From the NCBI GenBank assembly GCA_041480065.1, contig JBGOZF010000008.1:21951-85950 (forward strand): DNA of 64,000 nt. Direction: 5' to 3'. Of this stretch, positions 25,497 through 34,614 are shown piece by piece; position 1 is the stretch's first letter; each line of letters starts with the position of its first letter. The position numbers and the translations under genes are program-made. The notes beneath the pieces were generated by a model. It ran no database searches, was not told where the DNA came from, and saw only the letters and a list, made by a program, of their open reading frames with translations. This DNA is from Fen-999 sp041480065. GTDB lineage: Bacteria > Pseudomonadota > Gammaproteobacteria > Burkholderiales > Rhodocyclaceae.

Positions 25497-26658
25497 GGCC
25501 GCCCGCAACAGCGCCGGCCGGCTGGGCAGCGTCCAGCGCGGAAAGCCGAGCATTGTCTTGGCCAGGCAGCGCCGGTAGCCGACCGCGCCGCTGATGAGAC
25601 CGGCGAAGTCGTCGTTGATGCGCTCGTTGAGCACCAGGTGCCGAAAGACGAAATCCGGAAAGCGGTACATCAGCCACGCCATGCGTCCGGCAGCGCGAAG
25701 CTCTGGCAGCAAATCGCGTCGCACCAGTTCGTCGTATCGCATCCCCGTCCAAACCGCGTTCGGCAACTGCCCGGGCCGCCAGCGTCGCACTCTTCAGCGC
25801 GAAGTAGATCCCCTCGCCGAACACGGCCTCGGCAAAACCGGCGGCATCACCCAGCAGGCTGACGCGACCGCGCTGGTATTCGTCGCGCAGGTTGCGCAGC
25901 AGAATGATGGAACCCCGGTAATCGACGCGAACACTATTCCGCAGCGCGTCATAGCGGCCAATGAATGCTTCCAGGTGGCTGCGCAGCGCCCTGCCGGCGA
26001 ACGGCGAATAGACACCGACGTTGGCATGGTCGCGCTTCGGAAAGATCCAGCCGTAGCCGCTTGGCATACACCCGAAATCGAATACCGCGCGCTGTTCGAA
26101 GCGTGCGAGTGCCTCCTCGTCGAGGTAGACGAGGGCTTCGAGCGAGGGCACATAGCGAACCAGGTGCTTGCCGAACACCCGGTCGCGAACGACGCTGCCG
26201 GCGCCGTCGGCGGCGAACAGGCGCCGGCAGCGGAATTCGCCCCGATCGGTGCTGACGTTGACGGAGTCGGCGGCATCCGTCGCATCGACGAATGCGGTCG
26301 CCGGCAGAAAACGCGCGCCCTCGGCGCAGGCCTTGTCGAGCAGAAGCTGGTCGAACTCACTGCGCAGCACGGTGCATCCGGCCGAGGGCTCGATGTCCTT
26401 GACCGTCGCCATCCGGTTGCGATAGGTGAGCACCGCACCGCGGATCGATCCCTGCACCACGGCACCGAAGTCGAAGTCGAGCAGATCGATGGCCTTCCTG
26501 GACACACCGCCGCCGCAGACCTTGTCGCGCGGGAATTGCTGCTTGTCGATGATGACGACATCGACGCCCTGACGCGCAAGCAGGTAGCCGAGGTATGCCC
26601 CCGCGGGACCCGCGCCGACGATGAGGGCGTCGCAGCGGCAATTGGAGGTCGACGCCAT
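25491..26658 (-). pseudogene. Geranylgeranyl-reductase-family FAD oxidoreductase, frameshifted
   Basis: The first frame gives an FAD-binding oxidoreductase: A-L-I-V-G-A-G-P-A-G-A at residues 11-21, then C-G-G-G-V-S-R-K-A near 48-56, and S-L-L-G-D-A-A-G-F-A-E near 288-298. This is the pattern of the geranylgeranyl reductase / digeranylgeranylglycerophospholipid reductase family. At about 25765-25790 the sequence switches: a continuation with Y-D-E-L-V-R-R-D-L-L-P-E-L and W-L-M-Y-R-F-P-D-F-V-F lies in another frame and stops at 25491. A single indel explains it. If real, the C-terminal helical domain is lost; if a sequencing error, the gene is an intact ~385-residue enzyme. Confidence 0.7.
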
Positions 26659-26803
26659 GCGAGGTGGGAATCCGTGTCTTTGAATGGTCGTTAAGCGTAT
26701 CAACCGCCGGCAGGCCTTGCAATGGCTGCTCGTGGGTGAGAACTCTCCATCTCCGGCGAATGTCCAATTGAACGGTGGCATCACCGTTGGAAAGGGATTA
26801 TCC

Positions 26804-27640
26804 ATGTCAGATTCAGGGCCAGTCGAGCGCGCCGACGGCGAATCCTCGGGCACGTCCTCCGTCGCGGCTCAGCCGATTCAGCGGTGGACGCCGGAACGCG
26901 TGCTTTCAGTTCACCGCTGGACCGGGAATCTGCTGTCCTTCTGCATCAGCCGCCCGCCCGGGTTTCGCTTCACGCCGGGACACTACGCCCGTGTCGGCTT
27001 GGGCGAGGATCCGGAAGGCACCGAATGGCGCCCCCTTTCCATCGTATCCGGTGCCACCGAGGAACTGCTCGAGTTCTTCGCCGTGCTGGTTCCCGCGGGC
27101 GCGTTTTCGAGTCGGCTGGAGCGGGCGCAGGCGGGCGATCCGGTCAGGATCGAGAAAGTCAGCTACGGATTTCTCACCGTCAAGCAGATGGCGCCGGGAC
27201 GCGACCTCTGGCTACTGGCCAGCGGCACCGGTCTCGGACCGTTCGTCGCCATCCTGCGCGACACCGCCGTCTGGCAGGATTTCGATCGCATCATCCTCGT
27301 GCACAGCGTGCGCTACCCGGCCGAACTTGCCTATCGCCAGGAGATCGAACGCCGGGCCGGCGGCGCAGCCACTGCAGCAACGCGCGCCAGCCTGCGTTAC
27401 GTTCCGGTCGTCACCCGCGAACAGCATCCGCGCACGCTTTCGGCCCGCATCCCGCAATTGATCGAAGACGGACAACTTGAGCGCGCGGCCGGCGTCGAGC
27501 TGAACAAGGAACACTCGCGCGTCATGGTCTGCGGCAATCCCGAGATGGTCAAGACGCTGCGCGCCTTCCTTGCCGCCAGGGAGTTTCAGGTCAGCCGGCG
27601 CGGCGCGCTCGGACAGATGGCATTCGAGAAGTACTGGTAG
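26804..27640 (+). CDS. Ferredoxin/flavodoxin--NADP+ reductase-type oxidoreductase
   Basis: A 278-residue FNR-family flavoprotein. The FAD-binding beta-barrel has F-T-P-G-H-Y-A-R-V and the isoalloxazine motif R-P-L-S-I-V-S near residue 76. The NADP domain has L-L-A-S-G-T-G-L-G-P-F near 138-148 and M-V-C-G-N-P-E-M-V near 241-249, and the chain ends in an aromatic E-K-Y-W tail. It shuttles electrons between NADPH and a ferredoxin. It is divergent from the geranylgeranyl-reductase-type gene and could feed it or the P450 chain; both links are inference. Confidence 0.88.
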   Translation: MSDSGPVERADGESSGTSSVAAQPIQRWTPERVLSVHRWTGNLLSFCISRPPGFRFTPGHYARVGLGEDPEGTEWRPLSIVSGATEELLEFFAVLVPAGAFSSRLERAQAGDPVRIEKVSYGFLTVKQMAPGRDLWLLASGTGLGPFVAILRDTAVWQDFDRIILVHSVRYPAELAYRQEIERRAGGAATAATRASLRYVPVVTREQHPRTLSARIPQLIEDGQLERAAGVELNKEHSRVMVCGNPEMVKTLRAFLAAREFQVSRRGALGQMAFEKYW

Positions 27641-27664
27641 AAGCGGGCGCCGGATCCTCGTACC

Positions 27665-28075
27665 TCAGTGCGTTTCGTCCTTCGGCGGTATCGGCAGCGG
27701 CAAGACGGGAATCCCTTCCTCCAGCAGATCCGCCGCCTCGTCGAGCGTGGTCACGCCGCGAATCCGCCGCACCGGCGATTCGCGGTAATGAATGCGGCGC
27801 GCCTCTTCAGCGAAGCGCTCTCCGACGTTCTCGCTGCCGTCGGCCAGTTCCTTGAGCAGGCCGATGAGCTGCTCCGCCGTCACCTTCGCGGCGGGCGCCG
27901 GAGGCGAGACGCGCTTGGCGACATGCGGTCCGCAAGGCAGCCGACTGACTTCCGCACTGTCGCAACTGGGACAACTGACAAGCCGGCGCCCGAGCTGGTC
28001 ATTGAAAGCTTCGGTCGAAGCGAACCAGCCTTCGAAACGGTGGCCGGACAGACATATGAGATTGAGGACGATCAT
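27665..28075 (-). CDS. DUF1178-family protein
   Basis: A 136-residue protein with a short N-terminal zinc-ribbon-like pair (C in L-I-C-L-S-G-H and C-P-S-C at about 35-38), followed by a helical C-terminal half ending in a Pro-rich tail. This is the pattern of DUF1178, a widespread proteobacterial family of unknown function. It ends 24 bp from the convergent FNR gene. It starts 11 bp from the tRNA-Leu fragment that marks the mobile-element boundary, so it is the last chromosomal gene on the left. Confidence 0.82.
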   Translation of the reverse strand: MIVLNLICLSGHRFEGWFASTEAFNDQLGRRLVSCPSCDSAEVSRLPCGPHVAKRVSPPAPAAKVTAEQLIGLLKELADGSENVGERFAEEARRIHYRESPVRRIRGVTTLDEAADLLEEGIPVLPLPIPPKDETH

Positions 28076-28085
28076 GATCGCTGGC

Positions 28086-28138
28086 TGGTGCCCGGAACCG
28101 GAATCGAACCGGTATGGCTTGCGCCGAGGGATTTTAAG
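28086..28138 (-). other. attachment site: 3' fragment of tRNA-Leu(UAA)
   Basis: On the minus strand this reads from the anticodon loop (CTTAAAA, anticodon TAA) through the variable region and the T arm (GGTTCGATTCC) to the acceptor end CCGGGCACCA. Bases upstream of the loop do not pair as the 5' half of a tRNA, so only the 3' portion is present. A 3' tRNA fragment beside a tyrosine integrase is the standard att scar of a genomic island. The intact tRNA-Leu should therefore sit at the other end of the element, beyond 64,000. Confidence 0.75.
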
Positions 28139-28312
28139 CCGAATCATTGGCAATACACTGGGGTTCACCAAGCTACGACCAAACCCTCTGGAGTAGGTTT
28201 TCTCTAGGGACATCAAGCTACATGATACCCCGGTGTTCGACCCAAATCGACCCGGTTCCTTTTCGCTTGGCTCCTACCTGGCTCCTGGAAATCGGGTATT
28301 TCAGGAGCAAAC

Positions 28313-29644
28313 ATGGCTAAGATCAAATTGACAAAGACGGTTGTTGACGCCGCACAACCTCAATCCGCAGACGTTGAACTACGCGATACCTTGGTGCCGG
28401 GCTTCCTGTGCAAGGTCACCCCGGCAGGCCGCAAAGTCTTCATGGTTCAGTATCGCACCAACGCCGGCGAGCGCCGCAAACCGTCGCTCGGGCTGTTCGG
28501 CGAATTGACCGTCGAGCAGGCCCGCACACTCGCGCAAGACTGGCTGGCCGAGGTTCGTCGCGGCGGTGATCCGGGCGGCGAGAAGGCGGATGCGCGCAAG
28601 GCACCGACTGTCAAGGAACTGTGCACCCGGTTCATGGAGGACTACTCCAAGACCCGTAACAAGCCGAGCACCCAACGATCATACCAGTATCAAATCAATC
28701 GCTCGATCATTCCTGCCTTCGGCAACAAGAAAGTCGCTGAAGTCACGCGCATGGACGTGATTGCGCTGATGAAGCACATGGAGAAATCACCCACACAAGC
28801 CAACCGCGTGCTCGGTTGCATCCGCAAGATGTTCAACCTCGCCGAGCTGTGGGGCTATCGGCCCGATGGCTCCAACCCCTGCAGGCACGTTCCGAAGTAT
28901 CCCGAGAAAGGCACGACCCGCCTGATCACCGATGCGCAGATGAGGCAACTGTTCGCCTATCTCGACAAGGTCGATAGCGAAGGCCTGGAGCATCCGACAA
29001 TGACTCTGGCTATCCGGCTGCAGTTCGAGTTTGCCGCCCGCATGTCGGAAATCCTGCTGTTGCAGTGGGACTGGGTCGACCTGCCCAACAGGCGTGTGGT
29101 CTGGCCGGACAGCAAGACCGGCGACATGTCCAAACCCATGAGCGAGGAAGCTTACCGGCTTCTGTCGAGTGCTGTGCATTACGAGAACTCGCCCTATGTC
29201 TGCCCGTCGATTTTCAACTCCAAACTGCCACTGGCCGGACATACGTACTACCAGGCCTGGCGGCGCATCCTTGATCGTGCCGGCGTGCCTCCGGTCGGGA
29301 CCCATGGCATCCGCCATCGATCAGCCACTGATATAGCCAACTCCGGCATTCCGGTCAAGGTCGGCATGGCGCTGACCGCACACAAGACGGTCACGATGTT
29401 CATGCGCTACGTGCATACCGAGGACGACCCAGTGCGCGCCGCAGCAGAGTTGGTCGCCAATCGGCGCAAGGCCGTTGTAGAGAGCCGTCCGATTGCTCCG
29501 AACGATGTTTCAGAGCCTGTCGCTGCCATATCTGGAGCGACACCGACTTACCAAGCCTTCCGCCACCGCCGAGAGAAGAACCGCCCCACTCCTCCCGGCA
29601 GCAAGCGAGCGACCAGCACTTCAACCGAGTCTGCTGCGTCATGA
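28313..29644 (+). CDS. int: Tyrosine-type site-specific integrase (DUF4102 + phage integrase)
   Basis: A 443-residue P4-type integrase. The N-terminal arm-binding DUF4102 domain (about 5-90) is followed by a SAM-like core-binding region (about 105-190) and a catalytic domain (about 205-390). The catalytic domain contains R-M-S-E-I-L (first catalytic Arg), H-G-I-R-H-R-S-A-T (His-x-x-Arg), L-T-A-H-K-T-V and the nucleophile Tyr in M-R-Y-V-H. It recombines the tRNA-Leu att site 175 bp upstream. The start is ATG behind CAGGAGCAAAC. The last ~60 residues are a polar tail not needed for catalysis. Confidence 0.93.
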   Translation: MAKIKLTKTVVDAAQPQSADVELRDTLVPGFLCKVTPAGRKVFMVQYRTNAGERRKPSLGLFGELTVEQARTLAQDWLAEVRRGGDPGGEKADARKAPTVKELCTRFMEDYSKTRNKPSTQRSYQYQINRSIIPAFGNKKVAEVTRMDVIALMKHMEKSPTQANRVLGCIRKMFNLAELWGYRPDGSNPCRHVPKYPEKGTTRLITDAQMRQLFAYLDKVDSEGLEHPTMTLAIRLQFEFAARMSEILLLQWDWVDLPNRRVVWPDSKTGDMSKPMSEEAYRLLSSAVHYENSPYVCPSIFNSKLPLAGHTYYQAWRRILDRAGVPPVGTHGIRHRSATDIANSGIPVKVGMALTAHKTVTMFMRYVHTEDDPVRAAAELVANRRKAVVESRPIAPNDVSEPVAAISGATPTYQAFRHRREKNRPTPPGSKRATSTSTESAAS

Positions 29645-29737
29645 CTGTCCAACTGCTTGTCACCGGGACTTCGCAAGCAAGGGACTTGAAAAGTGTCAGA
29701 AGTAGCATCATACTTCTACCAGTCAGGAGATATCGCT

Positions 29738-30334
29738 ATGCAAACCCTCGCCAAACAAGTCCTTGAGCAAGCTGCCGGATTGCCGGAAGGCGCACCTTTG
29801 GTCGCCAAAGAGCTGTTGCACTTGGGCAGCCGCGCAGCCGTAGATCAAGTGCTGTCGCGACTGGTGCAGCGTGGCACCCTGCTACGCGCCGGCCGCGGCA
29901 TCTATGTCCTGCCCGTCGAAAGCCGCTTCGGCACTCGCGCGCCTTCGGCCATCAAGATGGTCGAGGGCCTGGCAAACCAGCGTGGGGAAACCATCGTGTC
30001 ACACGGCGCCGCCGCAGCCAATGCGCTGGGCCTGACCACACAGGTGCCGATGCGGGCCGTCTATCTCACGTCAGGCCCTAGTCGTCGCTTGAAATTGGGC
30101 GCACAGATGGTTGAGTTCCGGCACGCGCCGATTTGGCAGTTGATTTTTCCTGGACGAGCCGCTGGCGAGGTGGTGCGAGCACTGGCTTGGCTGGGTCCGG
30201 AAAAAGCCGGTGAGGCAATCCGGAAACTACGCGCCAAACTACCGGCATCCGAGCTCAAGGAAGTTGCGTCGGTGCGGTCGCGCCTACCGACGTGGATGGC
30301 CCAAGAGGTCAGTGCCCTCGTGGCCCATGGCTGA
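29738..30334 (+). CDS. abiEi: AbiEi-type antitoxin / transcriptional repressor
   Basis: A 198-residue protein. Its N-terminal winged helix has V-L-S-R-L-V-Q-R-G-T-L-L-R-A-G-R-G-I-Y at about 43-61, and its C-terminal domain has the DUF6088/AbiEi pattern (H-G-A-A-A-A-N-A-L-G-L-T near 91-102). In type IV toxin-antitoxin systems this protein represses its own operon and neutralises the nucleotidyltransferase toxin. The ATG follows CAGGAGATATCGCT. The gene overlaps the toxin start by 8 bp, the coupling usual for AbiE. Confidence 0.88.
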   Translation: MQTLAKQVLEQAAGLPEGAPLVAKELLHLGSRAAVDQVLSRLVQRGTLLRAGRGIYVLPVESRFGTRAPSAIKMVEGLANQRGETIVSHGAAAANALGLTTQVPMRAVYLTSGPSRRLKLGAQMVEFRHAPIWQLIFPGRAAGEVVRALAWLGPEKAGEAIRKLRAKLPASELKEVASVRSRLPTWMAQEVSALVAHG

Positions 30335-31349
30335 ATTCTTCCAGCTCTCCACCGCCGAACGCCTGGAGGCGCTCGACTTGGCGGCGAACACATCGGGCCT
30401 CCTGCCCCATCTGCTGGAAAAAGACATCTGGGTAGTCTGGTCGCTGCGGCATCTCTTTGCCGGCCCCTACACTGACCACCTGGTATTCAAGGGCGGCACG
30501 TCCTTGTCGAAGGCCTACGGCGTCATCCGGCGCTTCTCCGAAGACGTGGACCTGACCTATGACATTCGCGCCATCGCCAGCGACCTGGTGGGTGATGCGG
30601 ATGCGCCACTGCCGGCCAGCAAGAGCCAGGAGAAAAAGTGGAGCAAAGAGATTCGTGCGCGCCTGTCGGACTGGGTCGGCGCCGAGATCGTGCCGCGTCT
30701 CAAGCGCGATCTTGAGCAAAACGGCTTGCCGGCAACCGTGCGGGCCGAAGGCGACAAAGTGTTCATCGACTACACACCGCTGGCCACCGGCACCGGCTAT
30801 GTCGCGCCGGCCGTCATGTTGGAGTTCGGTGCCCGCTCGACCGGCGAGCCCAGCGAACCACGCGCCATCCGCTGCGATGCAGCTGCGTATTTGCAGGGGG
30901 TAGAGTTTCCCACCGCCACACCACAGGTCATGCGTGCCGAGCGCACCTTCTGGGAGAAGGCCACGGCGATTCACGTTTTCTGCGCGCAGGGCGAGTTTCG
31001 CGGTGGCGACCGCTACGCACGTCACTGGCACGACGTGACGAGACTGGATGCCGCCGGCTTCGCCGCCACAGCCATCGCGGACAAAGTCCTCGCCCGCGCA
31101 GTTGCCGATCATAAGAGCGTGTTCTTTGCAGAAAAGAACACGCAGGGCGATGTCATCGACTATCACGCTGCCGTCGCCGGTGCGCTCCAGCTTGTACCTG
31201 ATGACGGCGCGTTGGCCAAATTGGCTACCGACTATCAACACATGGTTGATGACGGTTTGTTTCTCGATGACGCCGAACCTTTTGAGGCACTGATGGAGCG
31301 ATGCCGAGCAATTCAGCAGAAAGCCAATGCAAAGCAACCACCACAATGA
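30327..31349 (+). CDS. abiEii: AbiEii-type nucleotidyltransferase toxin
   Basis: A 340-residue toxin of the nucleotidyl-transferase AbiEii/AbiGii family. The nucleotide-binding motif F-K-G-G-T-S-L-S-K is at residues about 52-60, and the metal-binding acids are in S-E-D-V-D-L-T-Y-D at about 69-77. A later R-A-E-R-T-F-W-E-K-A motif is typical of the family. Known members modify tRNA ends or otherwise stop growth upon phage infection. It overlaps the antitoxin by 8 bp and is followed 59 bp later by an Abi_C gene, forming a small anti-phage block beside the integrase. Confidence 0.9.
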   Translation: MAEFFQLSTAERLEALDLAANTSGLLPHLLEKDIWVVWSLRHLFAGPYTDHLVFKGGTSLSKAYGVIRRFSEDVDLTYDIRAIASDLVGDADAPLPASKSQEKKWSKEIRARLSDWVGAEIVPRLKRDLEQNGLPATVRAEGDKVFIDYTPLATGTGYVAPAVMLEFGARSTGEPSEPRAIRCDAAAYLQGVEFPTATPQVMRAERTFWEKATAIHVFCAQGEFRGGDRYARHWHDVTRLDAAGFAATAIADKVLARAVADHKSVFFAEKNTQGDVIDYHAAVAGALQLVPDDGALAKLATDYQHMVDDGLFLDDAEPFEALMERCRAIQQKANAKQPPQ

Positions 31350-31408
31350 AATTCAATTGAAAGACGCTGCTTCCGCTGCGCACAACACCTATACCAAGCA
31401 GAAGTCCC

Positions 31409-32221
31409 ATGGCCGATTTGTCTTCCATAGAACGACGCAAGCTGGAACGGCTATTCTGCATGGGTGGCGGCTACGTGCTCGATTTCTCGGATCGCACATT
31501 CAGCGAATTCTTCGAGGAGCACGCGCGCCGTAACATTGATGCCGCGGTCTACCGCGAGCGTGGTACCTCCAAAGCCAACCGCATGCGCGGATTCTGGGCA
31601 GTCGAAGGCAACCATCTGGTCGGCAAAGTCATCCAGGCGCTGATCTTGTACGGTCAGGCTGAGAACTGTCTCGGCGAAGAGCAGGGATTGACCGACGATT
31701 GCTGGAAAATCGCCAGCCGCATGATGCGCGACACACCCGTCGCCGAGCTGGATGCACTGACCGCCACGGTCGACGAGCGCGACTTTGAAACGGTTGCTCA
31801 ACACGTGCGCGAAGCCATCGAGAAAAACCAGCCTGAAGCGGCTCTGGATCGGCTACACACGTTCGTCATCAAATACGTGCGCACGCTGTGCGAACAGCGT
31901 GGAGTTGAAGTCAACCGCGACAAAGCTTTGCACAGCATCTTCGGCGAGTATGTGAAGCGCCTGCGTGACGCTGGTCACCTTGAATCATTGATGACCGAGC
32001 GCATCCTGAAGTCCAGCATTTCTGTGCTCGAAGCCTTCAGTGACGTTCGCAACAACAAGAGCCTAGCCCATGACAACCCAATCCTCAACTACGAGGAAAG
32101 CCTGCTCATCTTCAACCACGTTGCCAGTTCGATCCGCTTCATCAAATCAATCGAAGCCAGAACGAAACACGCGATTACGCCGAGAACGACCGCGGCACCC
32201 GATGACGATTTGCCGTTCTAG
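31409..32221 (+). CDS. Abortive-infection protein with Abi_C-type C-terminal domain
   Basis: A 270-residue soluble protein. The C-terminal ~90 residues contain the Abi_C pattern: L-H-S-I-F-G-E-Y-V-K, then S-I-S-V-L-E-A-F-S-D-V-R-N-N-K-S-L-A-H-D-N. Here R-N-x-x-S-x-A-H-D resembles the R-x-x-x-x-x-H signature of HEPN-type RNases. The N-terminal half is unassigned. Abi_C proteins are associated with phage-induced growth arrest. It directly follows the AbiE pair on the same strand. Confidence 0.8.
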   Translation: MADLSSIERRKLERLFCMGGGYVLDFSDRTFSEFFEEHARRNIDAAVYRERGTSKANRMRGFWAVEGNHLVGKVIQALILYGQAENCLGEEQGLTDDCWKIASRMMRDTPVAELDALTATVDERDFETVAQHVREAIEKNQPEAALDRLHTFVIKYVRTLCEQRGVEVNRDKALHSIFGEYVKRLRDAGHLESLMTERILKSSISVLEAFSDVRNNKSLAHDNPILNYEESLLIFNHVASSIRFIKSIEARTKHAITPRTTAAPDDDLPF

Positions 32222-32334
32222 TTTGTCCGTATTTGGATTCGACAAAACAGCAATATTTACTGCGCAGTGAATCTTGTTGACCAACTCTGGGCGTCCCGGC
32301 GTTGCCGCCGTCGGGCTCGCGGGCGTTGCCCCGC

Positions 32335-32581
32335 GCCTCGTGCCGAGTCACGGCCATTCGGCATTGATCCCTGACGCCTGCGGCCCTTTGGGCCTGTGCG
32401 CTCCGCTTGCCACTGAGGCAGTGGAGTGAGTGAGGCGGCCTTGCTGTTCCCTTCAACGTACCACGTCGTTCTCGCCGTCAAGGGCTGCGCGTGCTTCGCA
32501 CACTTGCGTCCTCGCGGCCGTCTGCGACCCCTGACTGCTGCGCTGCGCCGTGTTCACCCGGTTCCGGGCAATTCCGCCTGA
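32335..32581. repeat. Element leader repeat, copy A (upstream of the gene at 32,598)
   Basis: The 376-bp gap 32222-32597 has no gene. Its right two thirds match, in order and spacing, the leader in front of radC (33256-33514) and in part that of a DUF2958 gene (46534-46676). Shared words include GCCGAGTCACGGCCATTCGG, CTTGCTGTTCCCTTC, GTACCACG, GTTCTCGCCGTCAAGG and TTCCGGGCAATTCCGCC. It ends just before the ribosome binding site. Confidence 0.7.
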
Positions 32582-32597
32582 GCAACCGGAGATCACC

Positions 32598-32990
32598 ATG
32601 AACGACAAATCGCACGTTTCGCTGGAACAACACGTCTGTCTGGTATGCGGCAGCACCTTCGACACCGGCAGCATCCTGCTCGACAGGCGCCTGCGTGCAT
32701 CCATGGAGCACCATACGACGACGGGCCGGGGCTTGTGTCCTGAGCACAAGCGGCTGTTCTCGGAGGGCTTCGTCGCTCTGGTCGAATGCAACCCGCAGCG
32801 CAGCGGCGTGCCTTCGGGCGATGGCCGCATGAAGCCCGAGCAGGCCTACCGGACGGGACGGCTGGCCCATCTCAAACGCGGCGCGTTCGCCCAGGTGTTC
32901 AACGCGTCGATCGCGGTCGACCAGCCGTGCGTGTTCGTCGAACCTGGCGTGATCGAGCGTTTGCAGTCGATGGTGGCGCCAGCAGAATGA
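32598..32990 (+). CDS. Small element-encoded protein with a zinc-ribbon-like Cys/His set
   Basis: A 130-residue protein of unknown function. C-L-V-C at residues about 13-16 and C-P-E-H at about 46-49 could bind one zinc ion. The rest is mixed helix/strand without a recognised domain. It is preceded by copy A of the element leader repeat and followed by copy B and radC, a position typical for accessory genes of Tn4371-like elements. The start ATG follows ACCGGAGATCACC. Confidence 0.6.
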   Translation: MNDKSHVSLEQHVCLVCGSTFDTGSILLDRRLRASMEHHTTTGRGLCPEHKRLFSEGFVALVECNPQRSGVPSGDGRMKPEQAYRTGRLAHLKRGAFAQVFNASIAVDQPCVFVEPGVIERLQSMVAPAE

Positions 32991-33255
32991 TGGTTCGCTG
33001 AAACCATCGGTTCGCCACCCAGGCGTTGCGGGCGTGGCGCACCGCGTCTATTTGCTGTGCCCAATGGCGATGCCTTCGCGCCCGCGGCGCTGCGCACTGC
33101 GCTTGTCTCCAGGGGATCGGCCGACGGCCCATCCCCGCCACGCTTCGCTTGGCACCCTGGAAGTCCGCCGAACCAGCTACGCCGGATCGGCCATCGCCCT
33201 GAACGGCCGAGGGGCCACATCGTCGCTAAGTTCAGGCTGGTACGGCTGGACAGGC

Positions 33256-33514
33256 GCCTCGTGCCGAGTCACGGCCATTCGGCTTTGATCCCTGACGCCT
33301 CCGGCCCTTTGGGCCTGCGCGCCCTGCTTGCCCAAGAGGCAGTGTGGGGTGTGTGGGAGGCGGCCTTGCTGTTCCCTTCAACGTACCACGCCGTTCTCGC
33401 CGTCAAGGGCTGCGCGCCCTGCCCTGCGGTTGGCCGCTGGCGTCCTGGCGGCCGTCTGCGACCCCTGACCGCTGCGCTGCGCCGTGTTCCTCCGGTTCCG
33501 GGCAATTCCGCCCG
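33256..33514. repeat. Element leader repeat, copy B (upstream of radC)
   Basis: The 544-bp gap 32991-33534 carries no gene. The part 33256-33514 is a diverged copy of the 32335-32581 leader. The part about 33090-33185 resembles 34085-34190 behind radC; both share the words GTCCGCCGAAC and TCTCCAGGGG/CCTCCAGGGG followed by a TCGGC-C/T-GACG tract. The space is therefore built from modules re-used elsewhere in the element. Confidence 0.7.
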
Positions 33515-33534
33515 ATTCGGACTGGAGCACGGTC

Positions 33535-34041
33535 ATGTCGCAACTTTCTCTTTCTCTCGATTCTTCCCTTCTCGTTCGTGATGTCACGGGCGACTACCGC
33601 CCAGCCAATGCCGACGAGGTGTTGCAGGCGGCGCGGCGTCTGCTCGCAGCACAGATGCGCGACTGCGACGCCCTGACCTCGCCGCAGGTGGTGCGCGACT
33701 TCCTGCGGGTCAAGCTGGGAGCGCTGGAGCACGAGGTATTCGCCGCCATCCATCTGGATGCACAGAACCGCGTCATCGAATACGTCGAGATGTTCCGCGG
33801 CACGGTGAGCCAGACATCGGTGTACCCGCGCGAGGTGGTGAAGGATGCCTTGGCCAGGAACAGCGCTGCGCTGCTGCTGGTGCACAACCATCCGTCGGGT
33901 GTGGCAGAACCCTCGCGCGCCGACGAGATGCTGACGCAGACGCTGAAGTCGGCACTGGCGCTGGTGGACGTGCGGGTGCTGGATCACCTGATCGTCGCCG
34001 GCAGCGCAATCCTGTCTTTTGCCGAACGCGGGCTGTTGTAG
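33535..34041 (+). CDS. radC: RadC-like JAB/MPN-domain protein
   Basis: A 168-residue RadC-type protein. The JAMM metal motif is present as E-V-F (Glu near 64) and H-N-H-P-S-G-V-A-E-P-S-R-A-D near 117-130, which matches H-x-H-x(7)-S-x2-D. Despite the name, these element-borne RadC proteins have no proven repair role. The JAMM fold suggests a metallopeptidase or nuclease-like activity. It is short, lacking the N-terminal helix-hairpin-helix of chromosomal RadC. A good terminator follows the stop. Confidence 0.88.
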   Translation: MSQLSLSLDSSLLVRDVTGDYRPANADEVLQAARRLLAAQMRDCDALTSPQVVRDFLRVKLGALEHEVFAAIHLDAQNRVIEYVEMFRGTVSQTSVYPREVVKDALARNSAALLLVHNHPSGVAEPSRADEMLTQTLKSALALVDVRVLDHLIVAGSAILSFAERGLL

Positions 34042-34045
34042 TCCG

Positions 34046-34068
34046 AGGGGGCTTTGCCCCACTTTTTT
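34046..34068 (+). terminator. Rho-independent terminator after radC
   Basis: A stem of GGGGGC/GCCCC with a TTT loop is followed by AC and six T residues (34063-34068), starting five bases after the radC stop. Confidence 0.75.
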
Positions 34069-34084
34069 GCTGCGTCCTTGGCGT

Positions 34085-34614
34085 CGAGGAGAAGCTGCGC
34101 GCTGCGCTTGCCTCCAGGGGTCGGCTGACGCCCACCCCGCCGCGCAGGCTTGGCGCCCCGAAAGTCCGCCGAACAGGCGATGCCTGATCGGCCTGCGCAC
34201 GGCATAGATGTCGCGCTGCGCGCTTTGCTCACCTTCAGCCAGGCGTGCCTGCGGCACGCAGCAGCGCTCGCCGCGCGGCGTTAGCCCGTCGCGTCTCTGG
34301 CCGTAGGCCGGTCATCCGTCTTTCCCTCTCCTTCATCGCTGATCCCGCGACCGTAGCCCGCGGTGCCTGTCCGTCAAGGCGCGCATGGCCGTGTCCTCGC
34401 CTGCGGCTGCGGGCCGCACCAACCCTGCGCTTCTTCCTTGACAGCCATGCCCTTGCCGGCCCGGTTTTTTCGCGGGCGATGAACTCAGGAAAGACGGCGG
34501 CAACGGCGACCAGCCCAGGTCACTGCGCCGAACCCACCGAAGCCAACACCGGGCTCCGAATCTTGGAATCCGGTCGACTTTCAAACCACAGCTTGCAACC
34601 ACAGGAGAAATACC
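34085..34614. other. Long leader region ahead of the DUF932 gene
   Basis: No gene is supported. The left part (about 34085-34190) is related to about 33090-33185, another module of the element's repeated non-coding DNA. The right end carries CACAGGAGAAATACC, the ribosome binding site of the DUF932 gene. The remainder is GC-rich without clear hairpins. Confidence 0.5.

Noticed and set aside
28086..28200. Complete tRNA gene
   Set aside because: The 5' half does not form D and acceptor arms with the 3' half; only the part from the anticodon loop onward matches tRNA-Leu.
32257..33505. Short minus-strand frames in the leader repeats that share the peptide TARTxWYxEGNSK
   Set aside because: The similarity follows from the DNA repeat itself; no start signals are present and the frames end at different places in the copies.
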